A DNA stretch of 64,000 bases from WTGU01 sp965242855 (GCA_965242855.1 OZ251509.1:62001-126000); one strand, 5' to 3'; shown: positions 24,999 through 34,410, numbered from the stretch's first letter. Notes: generated by a model not told the origin, from the letters alone. Made by a program: numbers and translations.

Positions 24999-26045
24999 AT
25001 GGCGACCGACGGCTTCTACCGCCTGCCGCCGGCGGAGCGCACCGAGCGCCTGCGGGCGCTGGCGGGCGCGGCCCTCGCGCGCTGGGGCGTGAGCGGCGGG
25101 CGCGCGCCGGAGGTCGTCAAATGCCGCGAGAACGCCGTGTTCCGGGTCACCGCGCCCGACGGACGGCGGGCGGCGCTGCGCATCCACCGCCACGGCTATC
25201 ACACGGATGCCGCGCTCCGCTCCGAACTGGCCTGGATGGAAGCCCTGCGCGGCGCCGGCGTCGCCGTGCCGGCGGTCGTTCCCACGTCGTCCGGAGCGCC
25301 CTTCGCCGTCGTCCGGGCGCGCGGCGTGCCGGAGCCGCGTCAGGTGGACATGGTGACCTGGATGACCGGCACCCCCCTGGGCACGATCGAGGACGGCCCC
25401 GGCCCGGCGGTCGCAGACCTTCGCGCAACCTTCCGCGGCGTCGGCCGGCTGGCGGCCCGCCTCCACAACCACGCGCAAGGCTGGTCCCCACCCGCCGGCT
25501 TCGTCCGCCACGCCTGGGACGAAGCCGGGCTGTTGGGCGCCGACCCGCTCTGGGGCCGCTTCTGGCTGGACGGCGGCCTGGGCGCCCCCGAGCGGCGCCT
25601 GATCGAGCGGGCCCGCGACCGCGCGCGCGGCGATCTCGCCGCCTACGGCCGGCCGCCGCGGCGTTACGGCCTGATCCACGCCGATTTCAATCTCGACAAC
25701 ATGTTGCTGGACGGCGACCGGGTGGTCCTCCTCGATTTCGACGATTCCGGCTTCGGCTGGCACCTGTTCGATCTGGCGACGGTCTGGACCCTGTTCCACG
25801 GCGCGGATTGCGCTGCGCCGATGCGCGCCGGCGTGATCGAGGGATACCGCCGCGAGCGCGACCTGCCGGACGCGGAGGTCGCGCGCCTCCCGCTCTTCGA
25901 GCTCGCGCGCGCGTTCAGCTATCTGGGCTGGGTCGGGACCCGGCGCGAGACTGCGACCGCGCGGGCCATCGCGCCCCGCGTCGCCGCCATCGCCTGCGAA
26001 TTGGCGGAGGCCTATCTCCGCCGGCCGGTCACGAAAACAGGGTGA
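24999..26045 (+). CDS. APH/homoserine-kinase-II-type phosphotransferase
   Basis: A 348-aa aminoglycoside-phosphotransferase-fold kinase. The catalytic loop is LIHADFNLDNMLLDGD (HxDxxxxN) and the metal-binding motif is LLDFDDSGFGWHLFDLA. The N-lobe has ENAVFRVTAPDGRRAALRIHR. These enzymes phosphorylate a small hydroxyl substrate such as homoserine or an amino alcohol. It directly follows a broken aminotransferase that was probably its pathway partner. Its last 17 bases overlap the convergent FIST gene. Confidence 0.85.
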   Translation: MATDGFYRLPPAERTERLRALAGAALARWGVSGGRAPEVVKCRENAVFRVTAPDGRRAALRIHRHGYHTDAALRSELAWMEALRGAGVAVPAVVPTSSGAPFAVVRARGVPEPRQVDMVTWMTGTPLGTIEDGPGPAVADLRATFRGVGRLAARLHNHAQGWSPPAGFVRHAWDEAGLLGADPLWGRFWLDGGLGAPERRLIERARDRARGDLAAYGRPPRRYGLIHADFNLDNMLLDGDRVVLLDFDDSGFGWHLFDLATVWTLFHGADCAAPMRAGVIEGYRRERDLPDAEVARLPLFELARAFSYLGWVGTRRETATARAIAPRVAAIACELAEAYLRRPVTKTG

Positions 26046-27144
26046 GCACGCCGGTGTAGCCGTAGACCCGGTTGTGCGAGATCTCGCCGTTGCAGAAGAA
26101 GCCGACCAGCGGCACGTCCCCCAGCGCGCCCTCGACCAGCTTCATCTCCCGGGAGGCCTCGCCGAACATGTTGGGGCCGCGGGCGAGGCACGAGAAATAG
26201 AGCCCGCCGCGCGGCGCGGCGCCGGCCCGGCGTTTCACGGACGCCACCATCCGCCCCAGATCCTCTTCCGCGGCGGCGGCGTCGCGGCGGCAGAAGCGCA
26301 GGGCGGCGCCTTGCTCGATAAGCGCGCTGATGCCGATCAGCTTCTTGTCCAGGTCGAAACCGACGATGTTGCGCACCGTGTAATCGCCGGTATCGCTCCC
26401 CGAAACCGGGAGCGCCGCGAAGATGCGGCCCGCCACCTGCCGCAGGTCGCGGGCCAGGGCTTCGCCGATCTCCTCCTTGAAGACGTCGAGGGCCGCCCGC
26501 CCGTCGAGTTCGGCGATGACGTTGGCCCGACAGGCCGTGACCTCGTGGCTCTCCCCGATCGGCGTACAGCTCTGGCTGAGCGCGGTGGAGACGGCAACCG
26601 TCTCGGCGAGCAGGACGCCCGACACCCCGCCTTGCGTCACGCCGCCGGCGATCTGCGCCGGGACCGAGCGCGCGGAGGAAACGCCGCCGACCAGGAACCC
26701 GTCCAGCGCCTCGGCGAGATCGGCCACGATGTCGGCGAGGCGCTGGTTGCGCGGGTCGGCGTGAACGATGCCGAAGCGGGACGGCGCGCGCGCGATCCAG
26801 GCGCCGTTGTCGCGGCTGAACGCGCCCGGATCGTCGCGAACGGTATCGAACACCCGGTAGCTCTCGGGTTCCATCTCGGCGATCATGACGGCGGCGGCGG
26901 GCTCGTCGAAATATTCGCGCCCCGTGGCGCACACGCCGATGCCGACCGACCCCACCCATTCGTCCAGGCCCGTCGCGCGTTTCAGGCGGTCGAGCGCGGC
27001 GGGCAGTCCGTCGCCGATGGAGTCCGTGACGTAGACCAGCCCGAGCCCGCGCGGCGGCCGCGCCAGATCGAGCTGCGCGAGGCACGCCTCGACGGCGGCT
27101 TCCCCGTCCGGCCCGCCGGCATGGGCGCACTGGAATCGCGTCAT
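26029..27144 (-). CDS. FIST N/C-domain sensory protein
   Basis: A 371-aa standalone FIST protein. The N-terminal domain includes LVYVTDSIGDGLPAAL and GVCATGREYFDEPAAAVMI; the C-terminal domain ends with LYFSCLARGPNMFGEASRE and VPLVGFFCNGEISHNRVYGYTGVLTLF, the FIST_C signature. FIST domains are thought to bind small ligands such as amino acids and usually sit in signal-transduction proteins. Here no output domain is attached. The ATG at 27144 (MTRFQCAHAGG) is preferred over one seven codons upstream. Confidence 0.85.
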   Translation of the reverse strand: MTRFQCAHAGGPDGEAAVEACLAQLDLARPPRGLGLVYVTDSIGDGLPAALDRLKRATGLDEWVGSVGIGVCATGREYFDEPAAAVMIAEMEPESYRVFDTVRDDPGAFSRDNGAWIARAPSRFGIVHADPRNQRLADIVADLAEALDGFLVGGVSSARSVPAQIAGGVTQGGVSGVLLAETVAVSTALSQSCTPIGESHEVTACRANVIAELDGRAALDVFKEEIGEALARDLRQVAGRIFAALPVSGSDTGDYTVRNIVGFDLDKKLIGISALIEQGAALRFCRRDAAAAEEDLGRMVASVKRRAGAAPRGGLYFSCLARGPNMFGEASREMKLVEGALGDVPLVGFFCNGEISHNRVYGYTGVLTLFS

Positions 27145-27172
27145 CGGCCGATCCTCCGGCTCCATGGTGCGG

Positions 27173-28519
27173 TCAACCGCCCGCCTCCCGCAAGCGCGCG
27201 CCGCACCAGGCGGCCGCGCGCAAGGTCGCCGCGTCGGAACCGAACCGCCCGACCACCTGGAGACCGAGCGGCAGCCCGGCGCGGCGGAGACCGGGCACGT
27301 TGATCGCCGGCACCCCGAGCAGCGTCCAGAGCATGGTCTGCATACGGCTGCCGGTGAAGCCCAGGCCGCGCGGCGCGCCGCCGGGCGCGGACGGCGTGAG
27401 GGCCGCGTCGTAAGGCCGGAGAGCGTCGTCGAAGGCGCGGCGCAGGGCGTCCGCCTCCGCCAACAGGGAGAGATAGGCCGCGGCGTCGATCTCCCGCCCC
27501 GCGCGGACGTGCGCGCGCACGGTCTCGGACAGCGCCGCGCCGCCGCGCTCGACGTAGGGCGCGAGGTGATGGGCGATCTCGCGGCGCATGATGCCCCGGT
27601 GCACCGCCGCCGCCCGCGCGAACGCGGGGCCGAGGACGAGCGGCGCCGCGCCGAGTCCTTCCGCCGCCGCCGCGCAGGCCGCCGCCGCGCCGGGTTCGAT
27701 CTCGTCCCACGCCGGCTGCCTCACGAACGCGAGGCGGGGCCGCCCGAGCGGCGGCGCGAGGGCCGCGGCGAGGCGGGTCGGCGCCCGCCCGGCGCTCGCC
27801 CGGTCGACGCGGTCGTCGCCGGAGACGGCGTCGATCCCGCGCGCCACGCCCAATGCGGACGCGGCCAGGACTCCCACATGGTCGAGGGTGTGCGAGAGCG
27901 CCAGGACGCCCGTCCGAGGGATCGCGCCGAAGCTCGGCTTCATGCCCCACACCCCGCAGAACGCCGCCGGGCGCACGACGGAGCCGGCGGTCTGCGTCCC
28001 CAGCGCGAGCGGCACGTGGCCGGCGGCGACGGCCGCGGCGGAGCCGCTGGACGACCCACCCGGCGTGTGCGCGGGCGCGTGCGGGTTCCGGGTCGGGCCG
28101 GCGGCGCCGCAGGCGAGTTCCGTGGTCACGGTCTTGCCCAGGACCAGCGCCCCGGCCGCCCGCAGGCGGCGCACGACGGTGGCGTCGACCGCCGGCTTGC
28201 GCCCCGCGTCGAGGGCCGTGCCGTTCCCGGTCGGCTGGTCCGCCGTGTCGACGATGTCCTTGACCCCGATGGGCACGCCCGCGAGCGTGCCGCGCGCACC
28301 GCCCGAGTCGAGCGCCCGCGCACACGCCATGGCGGCGGCCTCGTCGAGGTGGCGCCAGGCCCGGACGGCCGGCTCGCTCCCGGCGATGCGGGCGAGGGCG
28401 GCGACGCACGCGCCCTCCGCCGTCTCGCGCCCCGCGCGGACGGCGCCGGCGACGGCATCGACCCCCGGGCAGGCCGGCGGCCGCGCCGTCGTTCCCCGCC
28501 TCGGACCGGCCCGCGTCAT
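27173..28519 (-). CDS. Amidase (amidase-signature family)
   Basis: A 448-aa serine amidase. The Ser-cisSer-Lys triad is complete: K87 in VPIGVKDIV, S156 in TPGGSSSGSAAAVAAG and nucleophile S180 in GTQTAGSVVRP, with the expected 24-residue gap between the serines. It hydrolyses an unknown amide. The GatA role is unlikely because gatB/gatC are absent and the protein is short. The frame is open upstream to 28786, but the family-like sequence begins at or after the ATG at 28519. Confidence 0.85.
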   Translation of the reverse strand: MTRAGPRRGTTARPPACPGVDAVAGAVRAGRETAEGACVAALARIAGSEPAVRAWRHLDEAAAMACARALDSGGARGTLAGVPIGVKDIVDTADQPTGNGTALDAGRKPAVDATVVRRLRAAGALVLGKTVTTELACGAAGPTRNPHAPAHTPGGSSSGSAAAVAAGHVPLALGTQTAGSVVRPAAFCGVWGMKPSFGAIPRTGVLALSHTLDHVGVLAASALGVARGIDAVSGDDRVDRASAGRAPTRLAAALAPPLGRPRLAFVRQPAWDEIEPGAAAACAAAAEGLGAAPLVLGPAFARAAAVHRGIMRREIAHHLAPYVERGGAALSETVRAHVRAGREIDAAAYLSLLAEADALRRAFDDALRPYDAALTPSAPGGAPRGLGFTGSRMQTMLWTLLGVPAINVPGLRRAGLPLGLQVVGRFGSDAATLRAAAWCGARLREAGG

Positions 28520-28601
28520 GCTCCCTTCATGATACCCGCGTTTCCCCGACGCGCCGCTTCGGCGCGCTGGCACGGACGAATCGCGCCCGTTATCCTGGGC
28601 C

Positions 28602-29303
28602 ATGATCGCAACCGTGGAATATTGGGGCGCAAGCACCGATCTCGCGGTGCTGGACCGGCTGGTGGAATTGGCGCGGCGCGACGTGGTCGACGTCGGCTGC
28701 GGCGCCGGCGCCATGGCCCGCGCGCTGGCGGAACGCGGCGCCACCGTGCTCGCGGTCGAGCCGGATCCGGTCCAGGCCGAGCGCAACCGTGCCGCGCCGC
28801 CCGTGGACGGCGTGACCTTCGCCGAAGCGCGGGCCGAGGCGCTGCCGGTCGAGGACGGGGCGCTGGACGGGGCGCTCTTCGGCCGCTCCCTCCACCACGT
28901 GCCGGCGGCCGCGATGCAGGCCGCGCTCGCGGAGGCGCGGCGCGCCGTGGCGAAGGGCGGCTTCGTGTACGTCCTGGAACCGGTGATGGCGGGGACCTTC
29001 TCGGCCGTCCTCGCGCCCTTCCACGACGAGACGGAGGTCCGCCGGCAGGCGCGCGCCGCGCTGCGCGATTCCGCGCCGCTCTTCGCCAGCGAACGCGAGA
29101 TTCACTACGCGAGCGAGGTCCGCTTCGCGAGCCACGACGCCTTCGTGGAACGCTTCACCGGCCTGCGCTACAACAGCTACAGCGCCGAGGCGGTCGCGAG
29201 CGAGACCGTGCGGCGCCTCTTCGAAGCCGGGCGCACGGACGAGTGCGATTACGCCTTCGCGCAACCCATGCGAGTCAATCTCTTCCGTACCCCCTCCGCA
29301 TGA
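28602..29303 (+). CDS. Class I SAM-dependent methyltransferase
   Basis: A 233-aa protein. SAM motif I is VVDVGCGAGAMARALAERG, the acidic residue ending strand 2 is in VLAVEPDP, and motif IV-like DGALFGRSLHHVP is present, as in methyltransferase type 11 enzymes acting on small molecules. Substrate unknown. Its TGA overlaps the ATG of the nnrDE gene (ATGA), so the two are co-translated. Confidence 0.85.
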   Translation: MIATVEYWGASTDLAVLDRLVELARRDVVDVGCGAGAMARALAERGATVLAVEPDPVQAERNRAAPPVDGVTFAEARAEALPVEDGALDGALFGRSLHHVPAAAMQAALAEARRAVAKGGFVYVLEPVMAGTFSAVLAPFHDETEVRRQARAALRDSAPLFASEREIHYASEVRFASHDAFVERFTGLRYNSYSAEAVASETVRRLFEAGRTDECDYAFAQPMRVNLFRTPSA

Positions 29304-30817
29304 CGGGGCGCGACGATCTCGCGCTGCTTTCGGTGGCCCAGGCATATGCGGCCGACGAGGCGGCGATCGCGGGCGGAACGCCGGGACGCGCGCTGATGGA
29401 GAACGCGGGCCGGGCGGCCGCGCGGGCGATCGCGACGCGCTGGGCGCCGCGGCCCGTCTCGGTGTTCTGCGGCCCCGGCAACAACGGCGGGGACGGCTTC
29501 GTCGCGGCCCGGCATCTGCACGAGGCCGGCTGGCCGGTGCGCCTGGGGCTGATGGGGCATCCGGACCGGCTGAAGGGCGACGCCGCGGCGATGGCCGCGC
29601 GCTGGCCGCGCCCGGTTGCGCCGCTGGACCCGGCGCTGCTCGACGGCGAGCCGCTGGTCGTGGACGCGCTGTTCGGCGCGGGCCTCGCCCGGCCTCTGGA
29701 CGGCCCGGCGAAAGCGCTCGCCGAGGCGTGCGCCGAACGGCGCCTCGCCTGCGTCGCCATCGACATGCCGAGCGGCGTCCATGGCGACAGCGGCGCGGCG
29801 CGCGGCCGCTGCTTCGACGCGGCCCTGACGATCACCTTCGGCCGGCGCAAATACGGCCACCTGCTGCTGCCGGGGCGCGACGCTGCGGGCGAGGTGGCGG
29901 TCGCCGACATCGGCATTCCAGAGGCGGCGTTCGCGGCGCTGGACGTGCGCGTGCACGAGAACGGGCCGGCGCTCTGGTGCGCGCTTCTGCCGCGCCCCGG
30001 CGCCGCCGACCACAAATACAGCCGCGGACATGCGCTGGTGGTCGGCGGCGACGGCGCGCATTCGGGCGCGGCGCGGCTGGCGGCGCGGGCGGCGCTCAGG
30101 GCCGGCGCCGGCCTGGTCACCGTCCACGCGCCAAGCGCGGCGCTCCCGGTCTATGCGGCGCAGCTCACGGCCGTCATGGTCGCTCCGACGGCGGCTCTCG
30201 AGGCAGCGCTCGCCGACGCGCGGCGCAACGCCCTCCTGATCGGCCCCGGCTGCGGCGCGCACGCGACGACCCGCAAGCACGCCCTGCAAGCGCTCGCGGC
30301 CGGCAAGCGCTGCGTGCTGGACGCCGACGCGCTGACCGCCTTCGCGGACGATCCGTCGGCGTTGTTCGCCGCCCTCGGGCCCGATGCCGTCCTCACGCCC
30401 CACGAAGGCGAGTACCGACGTCTGTTCGCCCACGAGGGGGACAAGCTCTCCCGCGCCCGCGCCGCGGCGGCGGAATGCGGGGCGGTGGTGGTCCTGAAGG
30501 GGGCCGACAGCGTGGTCGCGGCCTCCGACGGCCGCGCGGTGATCAACGCCAACGCGCCGCCGACCCTCGCCACGGCCGGCACGGGCGACGTCCTGGCCGG
30601 CCTGATCCTCGGCCTCCTCGCCCAGGGGATGCCGTCCTTCGAGGCCGCCGCGGCCGGAGTCTGGTTGCATGGCGCCGCCGCGGCCGCCTTCGGCCCCGGA
30701 CTGATCGCGGAGGACTTGACCGAAACGATGCCTTGTGTTCTTCAAGCCCTGGAGGGGGCGAGCGGCGCCGGAAAACGGGCGCGGCGCCCCGGTGCACGAC
30801 GCGGGAGCGGGGGATGA
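29300..30817 (+). CDS. nnrD: Bifunctional NAD(P)H-hydrate epimerase / ADP-dependent dehydratase
   Basis: A 505-aa metabolite-repair enzyme that restores NAD(P)H from its hydrated form. The N-terminal YjeF_N epimerase (~1-215) has VFCGPGNNGGDGFVAARHL and VALFGAGL-like VVDALFGAGLARP. The C-terminal ribokinase-like dehydratase (~225-495) has HALVVGGDGAHSGAARLAARA, VVVLKGADSVVA and TLATAGTGDVLAGLILGLLAQG. Start and stop are set by overlaps of 4 bp on both sides (methyltransferase upstream, ammonium transporter downstream). The frame stays open far upstream antisense to the amidase; that part is not coding. Confidence 0.95.
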   Translation: MTGRDDLALLSVAQAYAADEAAIAGGTPGRALMENAGRAAARAIATRWAPRPVSVFCGPGNNGGDGFVAARHLHEAGWPVRLGLMGHPDRLKGDAAAMAARWPRPVAPLDPALLDGEPLVVDALFGAGLARPLDGPAKALAEACAERRLACVAIDMPSGVHGDSGAARGRCFDAALTITFGRRKYGHLLLPGRDAAGEVAVADIGIPEAAFAALDVRVHENGPALWCALLPRPGAADHKYSRGHALVVGGDGAHSGAARLAARAALRAGAGLVTVHAPSAALPVYAAQLTAVMVAPTAALEAALADARRNALLIGPGCGAHATTRKHALQALAAGKRCVLDADALTAFADDPSALFAALGPDAVLTPHEGEYRRLFAHEGDKLSRARAAAAECGAVVVLKGADSVVAASDGRAVINANAPPTLATAGTGDVLAGLILGLLAQGMPSFEAAAAGVWLHGAAAAAFGPGLIAEDLTETMPCVLQALEGASGAGKRARRPGARRGSGG

Positions 30818-32220
30818 GCGGGAACGAAAGAATGCCGACCGATGGCGTCTGCGGCGCCTTCCGCCGCGCCGCCCGGCCGCGCGCGCGAATCGCCTTTCTG
30901 ACCATCGCGTTCGCGGTGTCCTTCGTGCTCATGGCCTCGAACGCCCATGCAGCCGTGACCGGCGAAACGCAGTTCATCCTGAACAGCTTTTCGTTTCTCA
31001 TCTGGGGCGCGCTCGTGATGTGGATGTGCGCCGGCTTCACCATGCTCGAATCCGGCTCGGTGCGCACCAAGAACGCCTCCGTGATCTGCCTGAAGAACAT
31101 CGGCCTCTACTCCATCGCCGGGCTGACCTACTACCTGATCGGCTACAACCTGATGTATGTCGATGTCGGGAGCTGGGTCGGCTCGATCCAGCTCCCCTAC
31201 GCGACGACGGGCGACGAGATCGCGCTGTTGTCCGGCGACGAGGCGGCCGCCGCCGCGGTCGTGGACAACGGCTACTCCACCATGTCGGACTGGTTCTTCC
31301 AGATGGTGTTCGTCGCCACGACGGCCTCGATCGTCTCCGGCGCCCTGGCCGAGCGGGTGAAGCTCTGGTCGTTCTTCGTCTTCATCACCTTGCTGACGGC
31401 GTTCATCTACCCGCTCATCGGCGCCTGGACGTGGGGCGGCGGATGGCTGGCGGAAATGGGCTTCCAGGATTTCGCCGGCTCCACGATCGTCCACTCGACC
31501 GGCGGCTGGGCGGCGCTCGCCGGCGCGCTCATCGTCGGACCGCGGAAAGGCAAGTTCCGCGCCGACGGCAGCGTCAGGGCAACGCCGCCGTCGAACGTGC
31601 CGGCGGTGACGCTCGGCGTCTTCATCCTCTGGCTGGGCTGGTTCGGGTTCAACGGCGGTTCGCAGCTCGCCCTGAGCGGCGCGGCCGACGCCGTCGCGCT
31701 GAGCAACATCCTCTCCAACACCAACCTCGCCGCCGCCGCGGGCGTCCTGGCCGCGATCAGCCTGTCGCGGCCGATCATGGGGCGGGTCGACCTGCTCACC
31801 AGCCTGAACGGCGCCATCGCCGGCCTCGTCGCGATCACCGCCGGGCCGGACGTCGTCGACCACTACTGGGCGGTGATCATCGGCGCCATCGGCGGCGCGA
31901 TCGTCGTTCTCGGCGTGAAGATCCTGGAGCGCTTCAAGGTCGACGACGTGGTCGGCGCGATCCCGGCCCATCTCTTCGCCGGCGTCTGGGGGACGGTCGC
32001 GGTCTGCATCGCGGCCGGCGGCGACATCCTGGTCCAGCTCGCCGGCATCGCGGCGATCGGCGCCTTCGTGTTCGGCGCGTCGCTCCTGGTGTGGTTCATC
32101 ATCGACAAGACCCTGGGGGCCCGGGTCTCGCCCACCATCGAGGAACTCGGCCAGGACGCGGCGGAACTCGGCATCGAGTCCTACCCCGAATTCGTCCTCA
32201 TGCCGGAAACGGACGACTGA
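30814..32220 (+). CDS. amtB: Ammonium transporter (Amt/Rh family)
   Basis: A 468-aa protein. A ~48-residue N-terminal region with a signal-like helix ends at NAHA; about eleven transmembrane helices follow. Family motifs: FLIWGALVMWMCAGFTMLESGSVRTKN, DFAGSTIVHSTGGWAALAGALIVG (pore His) and VGAIPAHLFAGVWGTVAV (second pore His). It imports ammonium/ammonia and is normally blocked by a P-II protein. No glnK lies beside it; the only P-II gene here is glnB at 18 kb. It starts inside the nnrD stop (ATGA) at 30814; a later ATG at 30832 is possible. Confidence 0.95.
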   Translation: MSGNERMPTDGVCGAFRRAARPRARIAFLTIAFAVSFVLMASNAHAAVTGETQFILNSFSFLIWGALVMWMCAGFTMLESGSVRTKNASVICLKNIGLYSIAGLTYYLIGYNLMYVDVGSWVGSIQLPYATTGDEIALLSGDEAAAAAVVDNGYSTMSDWFFQMVFVATTASIVSGALAERVKLWSFFVFITLLTAFIYPLIGAWTWGGGWLAEMGFQDFAGSTIVHSTGGWAALAGALIVGPRKGKFRADGSVRATPPSNVPAVTLGVFILWLGWFGFNGGSQLALSGAADAVALSNILSNTNLAAAAGVLAAISLSRPIMGRVDLLTSLNGAIAGLVAITAGPDVVDHYWAVIIGAIGGAIVVLGVKILERFKVDDVVGAIPAHLFAGVWGTVAVCIAAGGDILVQLAGIAAIGAFVFGASLLVWFIIDKTLGARVSPTIEELGQDAAELGIESYPEFVLMPETDD

Positions 32221-32314
32221 GGACGGGGCGCGGGCGGCGTGGGGCGCGCCATTTGACGACGAGCGGATCTCCGATCATGGTGCGCAGGCGAGACCGGCAC
32301 GATCACACGAGACG

Positions 32315-32659
32315 ATGGCGATGGAACTGAAGACCGAACGAGACGAAAATACCCTGACCGCCACGGTGGAAGGGCGTATCGACAGCACCAACGCGCTCGA
32401 ATTCGAGGAGGCGATCAGGACGTCGATCGCGGAAAGCGACCGCGCCGTGATCATGGATCTCACGGAGCTTGTCTACATCAGCAGCGCGGGCCTTCGCGCC
32501 ATCCTGATGGCCGCCAAATATCTCTGGAAGCAGAACGCCAAGCTGATGCTCTGCTCCCTGTCCGATTCCGTCGGGGAGGTGTTCGAGATCAGCGGCTTCG
32601 ACAAGATCATCCCGATCCACGAAACACGCGATCAGGCCCTCGTCGCGCTCCAGGATTAG
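32315..32659 (+). CDS. STAS-domain anti-sigma-factor-antagonist-like protein
   Basis: A 114-aa single STAS domain: VEGRIDSTNALEFEEAI, then VIMDLTELVYISSAGLRAIL, where the Ser pair at residues 56-57 is the usual phosphorylation site, then LMLCSLSDSVGEVFEISGFDKI. Such proteins switch partners with a HPK-like serine kinase and an anti-sigma factor or other target. No kinase or phosphatase partner is encoded here. Two ATGs in frame (32315, 32321) are both possible. It lies 94 bp after amtB. Confidence 0.85.
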   Translation: MAMELKTERDENTLTATVEGRIDSTNALEFEEAIRTSIAESDRAVIMDLTELVYISSAGLRAILMAAKYLWKQNAKLMLCSLSDSVGEVFEISGFDKIIPIHETRDQALVALQD

Positions 32660-32683
32660 GGTTTCCCCCACGCCCGGGCCGGG

Positions 32684-33598
32684 TCAGCCGAGGCCCCGCG
32701 CGGCGACGATGCCGGCGAAGACCGCAAGGCCGGTCCAGCCGTTGGCCTTGAACTTCGCGAGGCAGTCGGCCGGGTCGTCGATCCGCACCCGCCACGCTTG
32801 CCAGGCCAGCACCAGGGCCGCGACCGACACCCCGGTGAAGTAGGGCCAAGCCATCGACGCCAGCGCGCCTGCGGCGGCCAGACCGGCCACGGCGGCCGCG
32901 TAGAACCCGACCAGCCACGGGCGGGTACGCGCGCCGAGCGCGAGGGCGCTGGACTTCACCCCAGCCAAGGCGTCGTCCCGCCTGTCCTGATGGGCGTAGA
33001 TCGTGTCGTAGCCCAGGGTCCAGGCGATGCCGGCGCCGTAGAGAAGGGCCGCCGGCCAGTCGAGGCCCCCCCGCACCGCCGCCCAGCCCAGCAGCGCCCC
33101 ATAGTTGAAGGTGAGGCCGAGAAAGGCCTGCGGCCAGTGGGTGACGCGCTTCGTCAGGGGATAGGCGAAGACCAGCAGGAGCGAGCCGAGGCCGAGCAGA
33201 ATCGCGAAGAGGTTGAGGTGGAGCAGGATGGCGAGGCCGGCCGCCAGCAGCACCGCCATGAAGGCCACTGCGCCCCCGAGGCTCACCGCGCCGGACGGCA
33301 GAGGGCGCCCGCGGGTGCGCGCGACGCGGGCGTCGAAATCCCGGTCGAGGATGTCGTTGCATGTGCAGCCCGCCGCACGCATGACGACGGCACCGGCGGT
33401 GAACAGCACCAGCAGGCCGAGGTCCGGCAGGCCGTCGGAGGCGAGGCCGATCGCCCACAGGCAGGGCCAGAGCAGGAGCCAGATTCCGGTCGGCCTGTCG
33501 AGCCGCGCCAGGGCGACGAACGGGCGCAGCGGCCGCGGCGCCGCGCGCTCGAGAGGCCCCGCGTCCGCCGCGGCCTCGCTGCGAAGGCGCTCGACCAT
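32684..33598 (-). CDS. ubiA: 4-hydroxybenzoate polyprenyltransferase
   Basis: A 304-aa membrane prenyltransferase of ubiquinone synthesis. The first Asp-rich motif is NDILDRDFDARVARTRGRPLPSG and the second is YDTIYAHQDRRDDALAGVKSSAL, both characteristic of UbiA, with about eight membrane helices. It joins polyprenyl diphosphate to 4-hydroxybenzoate. It is divergent from rsmE with only about 50 bp between the starts. Confidence 0.95.
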   Translation of the reverse strand: MVERLRSEAAADAGPLERAAPRPLRPFVALARLDRPTGIWLLLWPCLWAIGLASDGLPDLGLLVLFTAGAVVMRAAGCTCNDILDRDFDARVARTRGRPLPSGAVSLGGAVAFMAVLLAAGLAILLHLNLFAILLGLGSLLLVFAYPLTKRVTHWPQAFLGLTFNYGALLGWAAVRGGLDWPAALLYGAGIAWTLGYDTIYAHQDRRDDALAGVKSSALALGARTRPWLVGFYAAAVAGLAAAGALASMAWPYFTGVSVAALVLAWQAWRVRIDDPADCLAKFKANGWTGLAVFAGIVAARGLG

Positions 33599-33648
33599 GG
33601 CGCCGGTGTATCGTGGCCCGGGTGAGGGGGCAAGCGGAGGACGGTGCC

Positions 33649-34410
33649 ATGGCCCTGCCGGACGGGAACGGGGAGGGGAGCGCGATCCGGCTCTTCGTCG
33701 ACGCGCCGCTCGAAGCGGGCACCTCGGTCGTTCTGGGACGCGCCCAGACCCACTATCTCCGGCACGTGATGCGTCGCGCGCCGGGCGACCGCATCCGGCT
33801 GTTCAACGGACGCCACGGGGAGTGGCGGGGCGCCCTCGAAACGCTCGATCCGCGAGGCGCCCGTGTTCGACTCCGCGCGCGGCTCGCCGACCAGGGCCCG
33901 ATGCCCGTTCTCTGGCTTCTGTTCGCACCGCTCACGGCCGCACGGACGCGGTTCGTGGTGGAGAAGGCCACCGAGTTGGGGGTCGGCGCCATCCACCCGG
34001 TGCTGACCGATCGCGGGCGGACCCGGCGGGTCAATGCCGACCGGCTCCGCGCCCAGACGATCGAGGCCGCCGAGCAGTGCGGGCGGCTGGAAGTTCCGCC
34101 GACGGAGGAGGCCCGCCCGCTGGCCGAGGCGCTCACCGGGTGGCCGCCGGAACGCCGGCTTCTGGTCTGCGACCCGTGCGGCGAAGCCGGCGCCGCCGAG
34201 GCGTTGTCGGGGGCGGCCGGCGCGCCCTGGGCGATCCTGGTCGGGCCGGAAGGCGGCTATTCGCCGGAAGAGCGCCGCCTCCTGGCCGGCCACCCGGCAG
34301 CCGTCCGCGCCCGTCTCGGCCCGCGCATCCTGCGCGCCGAAACCGCGGCGCTGGCGGCGCTCGCCTGCTGGCAGGCGTTCGCCGGGGATTGGCGCCGCGC
34401 GCCGGCATGA
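33649..34410 (+). CDS. rsmE: 16S rRNA m3U1498 methyltransferase
   Basis: A 253-aa SPOUT-class methyltransferase. An N-terminal PUA-like domain includes LGRAQTHYLRHVMRRAPGDRIRLFNG. The knotted SAM site has FVVEKATELGVGAIHPV, TIEAAEQCGRLEVP, then ILVGPEGGYSPEE and LGPRILRAETAALAAL. It modifies U1498 of 16S rRNA. I chose the ATG at 33649; a GTG at 33613 in frame would add 12 residues. Confidence 0.94.
   Translation: MALPDGNGEGSAIRLFVDAPLEAGTSVVLGRAQTHYLRHVMRRAPGDRIRLFNGRHGEWRGALETLDPRGARVRLRARLADQGPMPVLWLLFAPLTAARTRFVVEKATELGVGAIHPVLTDRGRTRRVNADRLRAQTIEAAEQCGRLEVPPTEEARPLAEALTGWPPERRLLVCDPCGEAGAAEALSGAAGAPWAILVGPEGGYSPEERRLLAGHPAAVRARLGPRILRAETAALAALACWQAFAGDWRRAPA

Noticed and set aside
27164..29299. 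Very long open frame running antisense to the amidase into nnrDE
   Set aside because: The part before 29300 is Arg/Gly/Pro-rich, antisense to a gene with an intact catalytic triad, and family-like sequence begins only at the ATG at 29300.
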